DNA of 6,977 nucleotides, taken from positions 1 through 6,977 of the forward strand of contig JAEZFR010000358.1 in the NCBI GenBank assembly GCA_023417285.1. Direction: 5' to 3'. The position numbers were made by a program, and so were the translations under genes. The DNA is from Bacillota bacterium. GTDB lineage: Bacteria > Bacillota > Clostridia > Acetivibrionales > DSM-1351. Positions 6,295-6,977 of this stretch are shown one piece after another (the stretch's first letter is position 1; each line of letters opens with the position of its first letter). A model generated the notes under the pieces. That model had not been told where the DNA came from. It saw only the letters and a program-made list of their open reading frames with translations, and made no database searches.

Positions 6295-6977
6295 ATGATA
6301 ACACAAAGAATTGAAAGGCAGAAGGAATATATAAACTCTCGTAAGCACAGAGATGTAAGGAGAAAGCTGACCCCTCAGGAATGGGACCTGTATAGCAGTC
6401 GGGTACAGGATAAAGATTTGGACTATATGCAAAGACAAGCTCTGTCACTAAAATTGTTTTTAGAAGCAGAGCAGCCCGTTATTTTCCCTGACAGCAATAT
6501 TCCCTGCCAGAGGACTATTATTGAATTCCCTGATACCTATACTGAGGACGAAAAAGAGCATATAAAGGCAAACTTTTATGTTCATGAAAAGGGTAAGGTT
6601 ACAAATTTGGGCTGCGATTACGGTACTGTTATATCAGAAGGCCTTGAAGGCAGAAGATTGCGTGCATTAAATTCAATGCGCAAAGAAAACATAACACACA
6701 AGCAAAAAGCGTTTTTAAAGTGTGCTATTGACACAATTGAATCTGTGGAGGCCTTTGCCGATAAGTATGCAGCTGCATTGCATGAAGCAGGACAGACAAA
6801 AAACAGCACACAAATAAGAGAAGGCATAAGATACGGTGCAAAGAACTTTCTGCAGGCTCTTCAGGTGTTCAGGATTCTGCATTTTGCTGTCTGGTGTACA
6901 GGGAATTATCATAATACTGTAGGAAGATTTGACCAATACATGCTTCCGTTTTTGCAGAAGGATATTGATAACAAGGT
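6295..6977 (+). CDS. Glycyl radical enzyme, PFL/glycerol dehydratase superfamily (3' end missing)
   Basis: The frame is open from the ATG to the window edge and gives 227 residues of the N-terminal PFL domain. Three blocks match glycerol-dehydratase-like enzymes in order: DYGTVISEGLEGRR (about 108-121; relatives have DYGKVLxxGxxGI), a helix ending AFADKYAAALHEAG (about 153-166), and GAKNFLQALQVF followed by NYHNTVGRFDQYMLPF (about 181-219; relatives have NGHSISPxRFDQYMYP). The catalytic Cys and the radical-bearing Gly lie beyond the window. Such enzymes perform radical dehydration, C-C or C-N cleavage or decarboxylation after activation by a radical-SAM activase, usually a neighbouring gene. 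The N-terminus is shorter than in GldH: about 70 residues are missing before the DYG block. No microcompartment-targeting extension is evident. The substrate is unknown. GC is about 10 points higher than upstream. It could also be a PFL-like enzyme of undefined function. Confidence 0.85.
   Translation, partial: MITQRIERQKEYINSRKHRDVRRKLTPQEWDLYSSRVQDKDLDYMQRQALSLKLFLEAEQPVIFPDSNIPCQRTIIEFPDTYTEDEKEHIKANFYVHEKGKVTNLGCDYGTVISEGLEGRRLRALNSMRKENITHKQKAFLKCAIDTIESVEAFADKYAAALHEAGQTKNSTQIREGIRYGAKNFLQALQVFRILHFAVWCTGNYHNTVGRFDQYMLPFLQKDIDNK

Noticed and set aside
6229..6936. Three minus-strand open frames of 69-73 residues near the end
   Set aside because: They lie opposite the glycyl radical enzyme frame, which has a strong ribosome binding site and family motifs, so they are shadows.

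Overview
The window is AT-rich coding DNA (about 30% GC in sampled lines up to about 6,290) from what looks like an anaerobic Firmicute, most likely a saccharolytic member of the Clostridia. The evidence is the low GC, strong AGGAG-type ribosome binding sites, a lipoprotein-type solute-binding protein, a YesM/YesN-type two-component pair, and the beginning of a glycyl radical enzyme, a class that oxygen destroys. All six genes lie on the + strand. The species cannot be named from the sequence.

Layout. Positions 1-729 hold the 3' part of a carbohydrate ABC transporter permease (LplB/YteP type) whose start lies outside the window. The second permease (YtcP type, 787-1716) and a lipoprotein solute-binding protein with a DUF3502-like C-terminus (1794-3317) follow. 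Next come a membrane sensor histidine kinase (3414-5201) and its AraC-type response regulator (5209-6264), which are almost contiguous. The window ends inside a glycyl radical enzyme of the pyruvate formate-lyase/diol dehydratase superfamily (from 6295), which is absent from the supplied list of complete ORFs because it runs off the edge. There is no gene-free stretch longer than about 100 bases.

How the parts work together. The two permeases and the lipoprotein form the membrane and binding parts of a CUT1-type importer, probably for an oligosaccharide. No ATPase gene is present; relatives commonly share one MsmX-like ATPase encoded elsewhere. The kinase and regulator are of the kind that senses an extracellular sugar and activates neighbouring transport and catabolic genes. 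The glycyl radical enzyme lies 30 bases after the regulator with no visible terminator, so it is probably in the same regulon and may act on the imported compound or a product of it. Its substrate cannot be read from the visible part.

The most notable signals are this link between an importer/two-component cassette and a glycyl radical enzyme with non-standard pocket residues; two stem-loops, neither followed by a T-tract, that bracket the binding-protein gene; a degenerate ATP-binding G1 box in the kinase; and a rise in GC at the glycyl radical enzyme gene. The cassette itself is a common clostridial arrangement, and I see no clear sign of an entirely new type of system.
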